This document shows, piece by piece, positions 18,591 to 29,330 of a stretch of 64,000 nucleotides of DNA. The notes under the pieces are model-generated. The model made no database searches. It worked only from the letters and a program-made list of their open reading frames with translations, and was not told the origin of the DNA. The stretch is from contig NW_025336481.1 in assembly GCF_004798865.1 (NCBI RefSeq), forward strand, positions 4,271,167-4,335,166. The letters run 5' to 3'. The position numbers and the translations under genes are program-made. The stretch is from Varanus komodoensis (taxonomy: Eukaryota; Chordata; Lepidosauria; Squamata; Varanidae). The stretch's first letter is position 1. Every line of letters starts with the position of its first letter.

Positions 18591-19859
18591 AAACGGGAAG
18601 CATTTGCTGGTCCTCCTCTGGTTGGCAATGACTTTCTGTGTATGCACCATTTACTGTTGCCACTCAATGAGGCTTGCAGTGAAAAATGATTTTGCATTAT
18701 TATTTTATAGCGGGGTGGCCACACCAAGGCTGTGGAGCCACAGGCAGCTCCTGGAGGCTATTTTGCGGCTTGCAGCTTGCTGCTGAGGGTGCCCACGGGC
18801 CCCGGCTTGTGTATCTCAAACATCTGACATTCACCGTGTGTGGTTCTTCCCTTGATAAAGTCTGGGCACCCTTGTTTTATAACCACACAGAGACATATTC
18901 CCCTTTTGCAAATGTCCTTGTCGGTTTCATGCTCTTATTTCGCCCAACAAAGTTATATTGCGTGCTTGTCAATGAACTTGCTGATTCCCACAGGCCTCCT
19001 TTGCTCAGACGGTGCCGGAGTAAAGGATGAAATTTAGAAGTTCTTTGGCAACTACTGGACATGGCTGTGCTGGCTAACTGGAGCAGCCCAAGGAGAGCAT
19101 GGAACTGACCAGGAAATGGACAAGACAGGAATATACCATTGCAGGCCAACGGAGCAGAAGCGTGGACCTGCACCTGTGCACACGTGTACAAAAGCACCAA
19201 ATTAAAAATCCTTTAATAAATTGCAACACATTTCAAATTGTGCACATTTTGAATTGTGCACCTATCAAGATTCCTTCTCCAACGATGTGCACAACCCCCT
19301 GCCCCTGTCCCATGCACGGACCTCTCCAATCTCAGAAGTGCAGATTGGCTGGCAGTTACTGACATGGAAATGCTGCTGAATCCGGTTGCAAAGCTTTGAG
19401 GCTTAAATGGGATGCAGTTCCGAGAATCTCACATCTCCAATGATCCCTGAAGCAGAGCTTACCAGAGACATTTAAAGAGGAGAAAATAGCAGTCAAGAAG
19501 GAGTTGCACATCCTTCCGCAGGCTGTTTGGCTTCTGCAGCCTGTTTTTTATTGCACGGGGTATAATAAAGGATTGCTACATTTATGAGCAGTTTATTCCT
19601 TAGAGAATTCACTGCGTGGTCTGAGTGTTTGTTGCTCCAACCCACACAGAAGCCATCCATATTTTCCTCCAGTATCAAACCACAGGCTTTGAAGGGTGCT
19701 CACAATTTCAATAAGGAGTCAAGGTCTGCACCTCCAGAGAAGACAAAGCAAGAAGGCGTTGGATCTGATTCAAGTATTCTCTCAATTTCGCTTTGTTTAT
19801 CTTTGCATAAACAGAATAGTTCAGTCCTGAAATAAAGGAGAGAAAGAGATTTTTCCTTG
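18591..19859. other. No recognisable feature
   Basis: A block at about 18712-18815 (TGTGGAGCCACAGGCAGC, TTTTGCGGCTTGCAGC) looks repeat-like, but I cannot place it. The remainder is unassigned. Confidence 0.35.
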
Positions 19860-20115
19860 GTCATGTTTGCATTCCCTGTTCTTTGTATTTTTATTTTATA
19901 TTATTTTATTTTATTCATGTTTATACTGTCCAATAGCTCAGGCTTTCTGGGAGGCTGTTCTTATCATCTGTTTTTAGCTGTTTAAAACTTTTTAATTTTT
20001 TTTTCAGATATGACATTTTTATTGTATTTTTATCATTTGTTTTTATGGACTGTGTAAACTGCCCAGAGAACTTTCGCTGTAGGCGTATAGAAATGAACTA
20101 AATAAAATAAATAAG
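19860..20115 (+). mobile_element. L2/CR1-type LINE 3' UTR
   Basis: The T-rich UTR (TTGTATTTTTATTTTATATT .. TTTTTATTGTATTTTTATC) leads into TGTAAACTGCCCAGAGAACT, GGCGTATAGAAATGAAC and AAATAAAATAAATAAG. This is the normal end of such LINEs: a 'taaactgcc' block, a '..tataga/aaat' block, then (AAAT)n. No coding sequence remains. Confidence 0.75.
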
Positions 20116-20239
20116 TATTTGTCTGTCTTCTTGTAGATGGAGCTGGGAAACAGACTTTTAAAACAGTCACCAAATCTTTCTCTCTCTTGTTCTTCTTTCA
20201 TCCCTGACCTGGTATCATTTCCCTATGTTTATTCATTTT

Positions 20240-20430
20240 AACTACCATTATTGAACTACCGTTCTCCCTCTTTCTCATATTCTCCTCCACCCTTCTCTCC
20301 CCCCCCCCCCCGTCTCCTCCCTACTCTCTCATCATCTTCCCTGCTCTTTCTTTCTTTACTTTTCTTTTTTCCTTGTTTTTCTTTTTTTGGCATTTGTGCT
20401 TTCCTGCTTAATCATTTTTTCTGTCATGCT
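20240..20430. repeat. Pyrimidine-rich tract with C13 run
   Basis: TTCTCCTCCACCCTTCTC is followed by a C13 run (20299-20311) and CTCCTCCCTACTCTC, then T/C-rich sequence. Low complexity only. Confidence 0.8.
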
Positions 20431-21094
20431 ACAGAGGTGAATAAGGAGGCCAGATGTGTGAAAAGCACGCATGTTTAAAGCACATCAATGCACCCTTTTT
20501 AATCCGGAAGAGCTTTGTTTTTGGTGACTTAGAAATTGCAAGGACCGTGCTGAGAAAGCAGGGGAGTGGGGGAAGGCTGGGGAAGCTGAATGAAGGTCCG
20601 AATTCTTCCAAGGGAATTTTGCTGCTTGACAGCTATGGACCCTTCACCTGAATGGTAGGTCTGTCCAGTTGAGAAGAGAGAAAACAGAGCTCTGAGATGG
20701 TCGAAGACAAGTGGGTGGAGAGAGTGAGAGGGAATGAAGCTCACGGTCATGTTCATCATAGAATAGTGGAGTTGGAAGAACCTTGACAAGTTTGTGTTTT
20801 TCCCGATACAGCCTGGGGTATTTCTGAGTGGTTGTTCAGAAATTGCAACCCTTTAATGCAAATACCAAGTCGCACACCTTCCTCTGGTAGGGAAGAGCAA
20901 ATCTCCAAAATATCATTCAGACAATTGACAATCACAAGCAAAGGCTCCAATTCAGATTGTGACTGCAGTAGGCAAATAATTTTTAAGAAAACTGCCTTTT
21001 TATGGCTGGGCGTCTTGGTCTGCACTGGGGTACCACCTGCAGTTTCTGTTTTCAAACAATTCATGCACGTGCTAATGGGAGCTTGCTCCTTACA
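20431..21094. other. Mostly unassigned; trace of CR1 end
   Basis: At 20752-20795 CATCATAGAATAGTGGAGTTGG-type sequence resembles the antisense start of a CR1 3' end ('catagaatcatagagttggaagg'). Nothing else is recognisable. Confidence 0.35.
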
Positions 21095-21312
21095 ATGAGG
21101 CAAAATAAAATAAAACACAGCATCCTAATAAAATTTCCAATCAACTATAAAACCCCTATTAAAACAATCAAATCTTAAAACATTGGGAAAATAAAAAGAA
21201 TAGCCTGGCACAGAAAAGAATACAGTGATGGCGTCAGGCAAACCTCTCTGGGGACGGAGTTCCACGACGGGGGCACCACCACAGAGAAGGCCCTTCTCAG
21301 GTAGTCACCCTC
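21095..21312 (-). mobile_element. L2-clade LINE C-terminus and 3' UTR
   Basis: On the minus strand the sequence encodes a degraded version of the L2 C-terminal block: 'EKGLLCGGAPVVELRPQ' in one frame, corresponding to RRAFSVPAPQLWNMLPREVH at 31190-31590. It then runs into an AT-rich UTR. On plus it reads GGCAAACCTCTCTGGGGACG, AGTTCCACGACGGGGGCACC and AGAGAAGGCCCTTCTCAGG. Confidence 0.75.
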
Positions 21313-21328
21313 CTAATCTGAATGTACA

Positions 21329-21331
<3 letters not shown>

Positions 21332-21365
<34 letters not shown>
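21332..21365. repeat. (GT)17 microsatellite
   Basis: A pure GT run of about 34 bp. Confidence 0.97.
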
Positions 21366-21367
<2 letters not shown>

Positions 21368-22260
21368 TGCTGCTACTCAATAGGGCATCAGATTTAAGAA
21401 ACTGGAGAACATTTACAGAATACAAGACTTCAGGAAATGTCTTAGAAGTGGATGTGGATGTTGGTGAGATGATGCTTGTGGAGAAAGGGTGGGCAAATAA
21501 TCAAATTTTGAGCTTGCTAAGATTCTAGAAACATCTGACTGCTGATAACTTTCCTCAAGTTACACTCAGGTTTGCCATTTCTCTTCATTTTGGGAGCACA
21601 CTGTGCGCACCGAAGCAAATCCCAAAGTTGTGCATTTTGAGAGACTTAAGAATTTTTCCAGGCCTTTTCCCCCCTGAGAACATGCGCCCCCCTTCATATT
21701 GCAGATTGTGAATGGAGCTCTCCTTGAGCAACGTGTGAACTGAAACAAACTTTATTCTCCGTTTCCGTATGCATCATCTGTAGCATGTGGTTGGAACTCA
21801 GTGCAGCTTTGGACAATTGATTCCAAGCCATGCTGCCAGATTGCTTTCAGTGGGCGATACCCAACTTTCCAACTGTAGAGCTGTGGGGCGACTGCATGTC
21901 AGGGAGTGGGTTCCTGGTACTTTCCATTTCATCCAAACTGATCTCAAGTAATGCTGTTCTCTCACATAACACCACTTCCATCTCATCGATTGCATGAGGT
22001 GGAGAAGAGATTGGATTTCACATAATAACTGAACCATGAAGTTTCCCACATGGTTCTGAAACAGAAAATCAAAGATTAAGTCAACAATAAACCAGCAGTG
22101 GAATCTGTCAAATAGGATAGTGGATGCTGGCTCTTTATTCTGGTCCAGTTTTGCACTTCCAGAGCAAAAGAAGCTGCACTGTGGGAACCAGAGAAGCTCA
22201 GCAAGATTATCCACAATTCACTTCAAAGCTCAGTTCTGCTCTCTCCATTAGTGACCTGTG
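21366..22260. other. No recognisable feature
   Basis: A minus-strand open frame of 138 codons (21798-22214) shows no family, no domain pattern and no splice-site-flanked structure. I treat it as chance. Confidence 0.4.
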
Positions 22261-22560
22261 GGTTTAATTGGAGGGCGAAGGGTCCCATTTGTTCAAATTT
22301 TGAACAAGCAAAGAGTACTTTTTTCAAAAGTGTGTATTTTTCCCAACTGATTGCAGTGGGAAAATGCAGATCTTTAGCTGTATATGTATTTTAATGGATG
22401 CTATTTTTAAAGTGCATGTGTTCTGCATACAAATACAAGTTCAGGAATTTGCAAAGATTTTCAGAGAACATGGGGTCCCTTGGATATTCACATTGGGGTT
22501 GCAAATAGAGCATTTTGAGAGTGATTTGGAACGGAACTGAAATTCTTGTTCACCCCTATT
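22261..22560 (+). repeat. AT-rich repeat with phased TGCA/TTTT words
   Basis: AAAAGTGTGTATTTTTCCC, GGGAAAATGCAGATC, TAAAGTGCATGTGTTCTGC and CACCCCTATT at the right end. This is part of the same dispersed AT-rich family as 26925-27135 and 53050-53180, though diverged. Confidence 0.4.
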
Positions 22561-22864
22561 GAGAACCTGCCCTAATGTACAACAGTGTTCACTATCTTTA
22601 CCTCCCACAGAGCTAGGACCCCCAGTATAAAAGGAAAATATCTATCCATCATCTATGAAAGCTCAGAAGCTTTGGAACAACAAAAGGCAGAGACTTCTTG
22701 GTGGTGACTCTCCAGCCACAGAATGTTCCGCCTGTCAAGCCCCCCCGCCCCCGACAACAGTGTTATGTTTCAGTGGCAGGTTAAGGCTTTCTTCCACCAG
22801 GCATTTGGCAACACGTGCTGAGGTCTTGAATCAAGTCTTGAATTATTCCTGGTTGAGTCCTTAA

Positions 22865-23029
22865 AATTGTTATTACATATACGTGTGTCCCTCTGAGTGT
22901 GGTGCATTTATGTGTTTACATGTAAATGATCTTATACAATGTATTTTTAAGGTTTTAATTTGTATACACTACCTAGAGAGCTTCAAGTATTGGGCAGAAA
23001 TGAAATGAAATGAAATGAAATGAAATGAA
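22865..23029 (+). mobile_element. LINE 3' UTR ending in (AAATG)n
   Basis: TTTAAGGTTTTAATTTGTAT, ACACTACCTAGAGAGCTTC and GTATTGGGCAGAAATG mirror the L2/CR1-type UTR end. Here the terminal repeat is a pure (AAATG)n at 22998-23029 instead of (AAAT)n. Confidence 0.6.
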
Positions 23030-23639
23030 GTGATTCAGCTTCCTGAATTTTCTTTGGCAGTGAGCAAAGGTATCATTTGCTTATTCAGAGCTTTTAGGAA
23101 AATTAGAACACTGACCCTTGTGTCTGGAAAGTGCCCTTTAGGGCTTCTCTTCAGCGATTGCATCCTGTCCAATGTGGTCAGCAAGGGGATGGGCTGGCCA
23201 ATGCATGATGCTAAAGGAAGTCCACAACTGGGGAAAACAGAGCAAGTTCTATTCTGCACTGATTTCTCTGGCATCCTGTGATATCCTGCTAGGAATGGGT
23301 GGGGATTCCATTCAGTTCCTTTTCTGACCAGAACGTCACAAATGTCTTCACAGAAGGGACAGGAGAATTCGATTTAAAAGGGGGCTTTGAAAAGGGACTA
23401 GATTAGTCGGATGCTTGGTCTGATGTACCAGGGTTCTTCTTGAAAGTGAAACTAACATAGATTCCTCCATCCAGGCAGAGGGCTTTGACAGTTAATATTT
23501 TAACAGTGTGTATTTCAATTCCTGCCTATTCTGCCAATCACAAACTAGGGCTGTGAAAGCTGAAGAGTGAAGAAAGTCGGTAGGAAGAAAAATCAAAACA
23601 TGGTGCTGGAGGAGAGCTTTGCAATGACGCTGGACTGAT

Positions 23640-23945
23640 GGAAAGATGAAAAATGGGTCTGGGATCAAATCAAGTCAGAGCTTTCCTAGAAGCAAAGAAG
23701 ACAAAACTGAGGCTGTCATACTCTGGACACATCATGAGAAGGCAGAACTCCCTGGAGAAGACTGTCATGCTCAGGAAAATTGCAGGCAGAAAGAGGCAAG
23801 GAAGAGCAAATATAAGACGGATGGACTCCATCAAGGAAGCCATACCTTGAACCTGGAAGAGCTGAATGGAGCTGTTGTGGACGGAACATTATGGAGGACC
23901 TTTACCATAAGTCAAAGACAACTTGAGAACACATGACAACCACAT
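23640..23945 (+). mobile_element. BovB (RTE) LINE 3' end
   Basis: The plus strand encodes LSYSGHIMRRQNSLEKTVML then RKIAGRKRQGRANIRRMDSI-KEA. This is the C-terminal GH(L/I)MRR..SLEK..ML..GRR..GR..RMDSI block of RTE/BovB ORF2. Downstream sequence to about 23945 (AGTCAAAGACAACTTGAGAAC-type) corresponds to the BovB 3' end '..agtcagacacgactgaacga'. There is one stop soon after KEAIP. It is 5'-truncated, as is typical. Confidence 0.88.
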
Positions 23946-23989
23946 ATTCTGCCATGTTGATTGTGCTGAATTAAGGTTGCTCTCTGCTC

Positions 23990-24032
23990 TCTTCGCTTTG
24001 CTTTGCTTCGCTTCGCTTCGCTTCACTTCACT
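23990..24032. repeat. (CTTCG/CTTTG)n microsatellite
   Basis: CTTCGCTTTGCTTTGCTTCG followed by three further CTTCG/CTTCA units. Confidence 0.92.
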
Positions 24033-24229
24033 CCTCTTCTCCTGACAGGCTTTGAATTTTAACTGCTACATGACAAGCTGTACATGATGGTCTTCTTCCT
24101 GATAAGCATTGATCACTTGCATTTGGCTGGTGCATTGGTGAGAATTATGCTCGAATTATGTTCAAACACAAACTGGAATGAACTCAGTTTTTTAAAAATG
24201 AAATTTGGATGGGAGAAAAATGGACAGAT

Positions 24230-24231
<2 letters not shown>

Positions 24232-24268
<37 letters not shown>

Positions 24269-24540
24269 GAACATTTCTATGCCGCCCCTTGCCGAAGCCT
24301 CGGGGCGGCTTACAACACAATAAAATACAATACAATACAAAAATAACAATATAAAATTAAAATTAATAATATAAAATAAATAAAAAATATAAACGATATA
24401 AAAGAAGTTATAAAAGAAAAGTTGTAAAAGAAAAGAAAAGAAGTCGCCCTGGCCAGATAAATAAGTAAATATTGTTAACAATTAAAATGACGTTTAAATA
24501 AAAAGGTCTTCACCTGGCGCCGAAAAACAAATAACGACTC
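24232..24540 (-). mobile_element. L2-clade LINE 3' end, 5'-truncated
   Basis: The plus strand starts with (ATT)n (24232-24268), then ACATTTCTATGCCGCCCCTT, GCCGAAGCCTCGGGGCGGCT and TACAACACAATAAAATAC. It ends in AAATAAAAAGGTCTTCACCT and GGCGCCGAAAAAC, which is the last coding segment (..FRR..VKTFLFK) of the L2 copy at 32078-32795. The two copies are clearly the same subfamily, and this one is cut within the final codons. Confidence 0.9.
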
Positions 24541-25124
24541 ACGGATCATCCTGAAAGTGGGAGGAGGACATCAGAGCCCATAATACGAATAATGTCTCCA
24601 CATCAACACAGGTGGCGCATACATTCACTTCCCTGTATTCACTTGTCAGAGAAGAAATCCAGATACATTTCAGGAGAATGGGACACGCATGGGGGAATCC
24701 GCCCACCCCAAAGCACCAGCAGGAGCCAGGACTCAGTTCTCCGGCCTGCAAGCATGCCTGAAATGGGCACAAGAGGGGCACTCAGATGTACTCAGAACAG
24801 GCAAAAGAGTGATAACAGCCTAATGGGATCCACGGCGACTTCTGGATGTTACACTTCTGGCGGCTATTCAGCTAGATGGCTTCTAAGAGGAACAGTCAGA
24901 ATTCACAGAGTGACTCAAAAGACTTTAAAATGGCCAAATCCATGGAGGAAAAGGATCAAAATGGCTCCTAGTTCCAGCCAGTAGCCAAGGCAGAATGCCG
25001 GTGAGCTTGGGCAGGAGCGGACTGTCTCACCCCTCTCCCACTTGGGGGATCCTGTGGGCGGCAGAATGACCACTGTGGGAACCAAGTGTTGGGCCAGAGG
25101 AAGCCTTGGTCTGATGTTGCATGG
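24541..25124. other. No recognisable feature
   Basis: Plus- and minus-strand frames of about 130-145 codons cross this stretch without any recognisable domain. The right part merges into the CR1 fragment. Confidence 0.4.
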
Positions 25125-25212
25125 ACCTTGGGATGGTGGGATGGTGTAACGTGGTGTCCTGTTGGACTCGATGGCCTTCATGGCCCCTTCCAGCTCTACT
25201 ATTCTATTCTTT
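25125..25212 (+). mobile_element. CR1 LINE extreme 3' end
   Basis: GGGATGGTGTAACGTGGTGT, TTGGACTCGATGGCCTTCAT, GGCCCCTTCCAGCTCTACTA and TTCTATTCT form the CR1 terminus ending in the partial ATTCT repeat. It is the same subfamily as 35125-35500. Confidence 0.88.
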
Positions 25213-26099
25213 AGTTCCTCTTGGAGATGGATGGTTCGATAAGTCACAGCTAAATGGAACACCATGATCAGAGGCAGGAGAGCTCTGGGTATTCTCTGCA
25301 CAGAGAAGAACAGGTGCCAATCAGCCCTGCCTCGCTTGCAAGCTTTCAAAGGCTTCTAGCAGTTAGCACTAACAAACAGCATGCTGGATTCAATGGCTTT
25401 CCTCTGATCCAAGAAGCCAGTGCATACTATTCTTATCACAGAATGAACGGAATGCCTTTTGTGTGAGCAGGCATGCAGAAAATGAAGTTCTCGCTGGTGT
25501 CTGAGACCATGTTCATGCACTTCAGATTTTCCTGAAAGTGGAGGCAACAGAACAAGGTAATTAGCTGCCAGGTTTTGCTGAGTGAGTTCTCATTCCGTTG
25601 CAGGGTTGCATGTGTGAAGCCGCTTGTCGCTCTTCTAGCTGGATTTCTTCGCTAGATGAAGGAATAGACGTTCCATCAGCCTAGGAAACTAACATCTAAG
25701 GGAGTCTGGAACAATTATTCTGGGACAGCTGCTGAGACAGCGATTGATCGATCTGAGTAACTCCAGGCTGCAAAAGGGCATCCTTTACCCCCTGAGGCAT
25801 GGCCTTCATACAAATTGCATGAGAGCGAATAGGCATCATAAAAAGCAGTTCTGAGCAAACATCTCCAGACTCTTCAGTCACAGCTAGCTTTCCAATCAGG
25901 AGGAAACACTTAGACCTGTACATGGCCCATGCCTGCCCTTCTTTTGAGTTGGCTATACAGGTGAAGGAGAGAACATCTACTTCAGCTGCAATCCCAACCC
26001 AACCTGTGCTAGGAAATGCCTTCATGATGCAAGAGCATCCCGTGAGGAATACCACCTTTCAGGAATACTTGGTGCACAGAGGGTTTATTCTCACATCCT
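25213..26099. other. No recognisable feature
   Basis: No element ends, tandem repeats or convincing coding frames are visible. Confidence 0.4.
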
Positions 26100-26335
26100 G
26101 AGAAGACAAGATTCACTGGAGGAGGAAATCATTGTTGAAAGGAAAGTTGAATGGAGGGAAAGTCAAAGGCAGAAGAAGAAAAGCAAGGCCAGATAAGGGA
26201 TGGATGGACGCCACAAAGGAAGCCACAGCCTTGAACTTGGAAGGACGCAGCAGAGCTGCCACGGCAGGACGTTCCAGAGGATTTTCATTCATAGGGTCAT
26301 CAGAAGTCAGAGACAACACAACCACAAGAAAAACA
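26100..26335 (+). mobile_element. BovB (RTE) LINE 3' end
   Basis: GGAAAGTCAAAGGCAGAAGA, GATGGATGGACGCCACAAAG, GAAGCCACAGCCTTGAACTT and GGGTCATCAGAAGTCAGAGA. The reading KVKGRRRKARPDKGWMDATK-EA corresponds to the GRR..GR..RMD..KEA block of BovB at 23640-23945, and the tail to '..gggtc..gagtcagacacgac'. 5'-truncated. Confidence 0.85.
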
Positions 26336-26924
26336 TAGGGCTTTTCCTAGGCCTGGGAAGTAGCCAGAAGAAGAAAATATTCTCCACCCCGCATTCTGGG
26401 GTAAGACGCACGTTAGCCCTTGTGTCTGGAGGCTTGCATGCACGGAGGGTTCGGGACATAGGACCTGACCATTGATGGAGTGGGAAGAGAGTCACAAAGA
26501 CTGGATGCTGGGGGTCCTGGTTCCACCCACTTCAAGTGAGCTCCCGAAGTGGCTTACAAAAGGGCCCTCCAGTGAGATGAAGTCACTGCATGCTCTTTTC
26601 TCAGGGCCAAGAACAACCTGCTCTGATCATGCAAGCCATTTCCTGTCCTTGCTTCTCCTTGGTGGTGTCCTTCTGGAAAGCAGGTCTCTTGAGGACTAGG
26701 CACAGGCCGCACTGAAGCAAGAAAATGAGCCTGGAGGCAAGTCTTCTGTCCATGGACTGGGAATAGTCTTGATTTGTACAGGACTGGCACTGTAGAGGAC
26801 ATGAGAAATTTGTTCCAGTTCATTTCTGACCAGGAAGAATCCACTGAATTTCCAAATCCTGGACCCTAAGGTGGACTAGAACACCATCTGCAGCCCAAAT
26901 CCATCCATTTCCAAGATTGTGATA
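26336..26924. other. No recognisable feature
   Basis: No clear repeat ends. The word CACTGAATTTCCAAATCC near 26838 may be the left edge of the AT-rich repeat that follows. Confidence 0.35.
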
Positions 26925-27135
26925 TGATTCGAAGACCAAAGAGTCATAATCTTTAAAAAGACAACATGCAAACATTTGAAAAATAGGCATGAACAAAGCA
27001 TTCTTCTGAAAAAATGCACGCAAACATACATGCATCCATGGGAGAAAAATGTATCCTTTAAAAATGCATACAACTGATGTGTACATTGGGAGAAATGTGC
27101 AGAAAAAATGTGCATGAATTTTCAAGCAAAGAGAA
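26925..27135 (+). repeat. AT-rich repeat with phased TGCA/TTTT words, best copy
   Basis: AAAAAATGCACGCAAACATA, CATGCATCCATGGGAGAAAAATG, TTTAAAAATGCATACAAC, TGATGTGTACATTGGGAG, AAATGTGCAGAAAAAATG and TGTGCATGAATTTTC recur at about 25-35 bp. The segment ATGCATACAACTGATGTGTA near 27064 aligns with ATGTGCACAACTGATACGTA near 53121, so this is a true dispersed family and not only base composition. Class unknown. Confidence 0.5.
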
Positions 27136-28599
27136 AAGATCATAATCTGATATGGATGTGAGTTGGAAGGAGCTCCAAGCAGAGTTCACAGAACCTTGTC
27201 AAACCTGAATATGTTAATCTGCCCATCCTAATGCATGTTTCGTGCTTAACTTGAGCCAGATGCTTCCCAACATATGCACCAGGAGTTTTGCACGGAGAAA
27301 GCTGCATGCGACTCTTAGGTAGCGAATGCTCTGAGGACATCCAGGCTGTTTGGGTTTCAGCTTGCCTACCTCAGCTTTCTCAGACAATGAGCTTGAGTTT
27401 ATTGCACTAAGACAGGTACCCATATAGAATTCTTCTCGGCAGCAAATATTCTTGAACCCAATTAAATTTCTCTCCCTTTGGGAAAGCCTGGCAAAGCATC
27501 CAATAGGCCAAAGATAAATTGTTTGCAAAGCCCCATGTCAATCCAATTTCTCAGAGCACACTCTGTTCAGCTATAAATTGTTTCTCTTGGCTTCTTACAG
27601 CCGTATTGCCTGTACAGGGGGAAAAATTGATTTTAGTTTTCTTACAATTCCCTGAGAAAGGATGAGATAAATCTACTAATTGGTGAGGAGAAATACATCA
27701 GAGCAGGGAAGTAGAAGGAAGAGAAATAACCACTGGCTAGATGAAAGCATCTTAGCAAGAACTGTTGTCATGGCTGGTTCCAGAAAGCACTGCCATGGGC
27801 AGACATCAGAGCCTTAGGGAAGACTTCCAGCTGGGTTCCTATTCAGCAGCTTTCAGAGATCTGGATGTGTTCTCCACCTTCCACTAACAGCAGACATAAA
27901 TTTGTACGAATTAAACTATTTTAGGGCGACGTCCTGGGGGTTCCACCCTCCAGGCTCATAAGCCCCTGCATTCAGAGGCTTACGAGCATCCTCTGCAGAG
28001 TGGGAGAAGTGATCAAGGCTATTTCCCACTCTGCATTTCAGCCAGATGCTTTCATAACTGGGATGCTTTGGAAAGGGAGGGAAGAAAGCTGGAGTGTTAT
28101 CAGGGTAGCTCGTATCCCTGTGGCCCCAGTCTCCTCTCCCACACAGAATGTCCCTGTTACCCCTTCTCCAAGCTCTGACCTAGGACCTGGGAATGCAAAG
28201 TATCCTATGGCCTCCAGTTACTTTCCAGGGGCCAAAGGAATTTCTCTCTTCGTGTAACACACAGTTGAAGCCAAGAGCCTCTAACCACATGATGCCATCT
28301 TAACAAAAACAAAAGCGAGGGATTTTTTTTCCTCGGTACTTCGGGTTGCCCTCCTACATATCTCTTGATTCATCATCATACCATTGCATGCATTTTTCCA
28401 CACTCTTTCCCAATTATTTAATGACTTAGCAAGAAGAAATCAAACATGGAGGTACTGTACCAGCCCATTAACATAAGTTGCATAACTTCTTGGAACAGTG
28501 ACTCTGGTTCAGTTAAATAAACAAGAAGCTCCTCCTTGTCCTGATGTAGTTTCCAAGTGTGTTTCCAAGTTTTAATTGTCATTGAAATTCTATTTGTTT
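27136..28599. other. No recognisable feature
   Basis: About 1.4 kb without repeat landmarks. The part at about 27540-27740 is AT-rich and repeat-free and could hold a small conserved element, but nothing specific supports that. Confidence 0.35.
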
Positions 28600-28697
28600 T
28601 ATTTATTTGTTGTTGTGAGCCATCCCGAGGCTGTGTAGCAATGCGGGCGGCATATAAAAACTTTAAATAAATAAATAAATAAACAAACAAACAAATA
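28600..28697 (+). mobile_element. L2/CR1-type LINE 3' tail
   Basis: TTGTTGTGAGCCATCCCGAG, GCGGGCGGCATATAAAAACT and TTTAAATAAATAAATAAAT, then (AAAC)n. This is a standard 'gccatcccgag..gggcggcatataaa' 3' UTR terminus, well preserved. Confidence 0.85.
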
Positions 28698-28734
28698 ATA
28701 GTTCTGGTGGCATTATCTGGCAGGGCAACATTTG

Positions 28735-28942
28735 GTTCCCGCTGGAGAAGAGCATCATGCTCGGGAAAGCCAAAGGCAGCAGCAGATGAGGAAGAAACAG
28801 GACAATTCTATAAAGAAAACCGTGGCCTTGAGTCACCAAGAGCAGTCCAGGGCTGTGAAGGACAGGACTTTTTGCAGGGCGATCATTCATCGGGCCACCA
28901 TAAGTTGGGGATGACTTGACAGCACATGGCGACAACAAAACA
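28735..28942 (+). mobile_element. BovB (RTE) LINE 3' end
   Basis: GGAGAAGAGCATCATGCTCG, GGAAAGCCAAAGGCAGCAGC, ATCATTCATCGGGCCACCAT and TGGGGATGACTTGACAGCAC give the BovB order (LEK..ML..AK..R..; then 'ggtcaccatgagtcgg..gacttgac'). The coding part is short and diverged. Confidence 0.82.
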
Positions 28943-29092
28943 TTTGATCCATGTGGGGTGGCTCATTAGAAGTATCCCACCCATTGTTCTTTTCCACGTG
29001 CTCCACCACTGATCTTACTTTCGAGACTGAGAAGAAATCCGTTTAGACAAGCAAGAGAAGCCACAGTTGCTCCTCAGGACCTTCTGCCCTTT
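28943..29092. other. No recognisable feature
   Basis: Short unassigned spacer between the BovB end and the Sauria SINE. Confidence 0.4.
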
Positions 29093-29330
29093 GAGGGCAG
29101 TGGTGAAGAGCCTGGGACTGGGCCTCAGGTGAGCTGGGTTCTTGTCCCCCATCAGCCATGGACCCCACTGGGCCAGTCACAGACTCTCAGCCAACCCACC
29201 TGGCAGGGTTCTTGTTGTGGGGATAAGATGGAGAGCTGCAGGAAGGCAAAGTTGCAAGCCACTTTGAGTTCATTATATGATCAAAGTGGGATATAAATCT
29301 AATGAATGAATAAATAATGAAACTGAAGTG
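29093..29330 (+). mobile_element. Sauria SINE
   Basis: GGCAGTGGTGAAGAGCCTGG, ACTGGGCCTCAGGTGAGCTG, GGTTCTTGTCCCC (box B-like), CCAGTCACAGACTCTCAGCC, TTGTTGTGGGGATAAGATGG and GTGGGATATAAATCTAATG, then an AAT-rich tail. This is the complete order of the SINE. The head is somewhat diverged and the tail intact. Confidence 0.9.

Noticed and set aside
23640-23936. Host gene exon encoding SGHIMRRQNSLEKTVML
   Set aside because: This is the C-terminal block of BovB/RTE ORF2, found in related form at three other places here. It is a LINE fragment.
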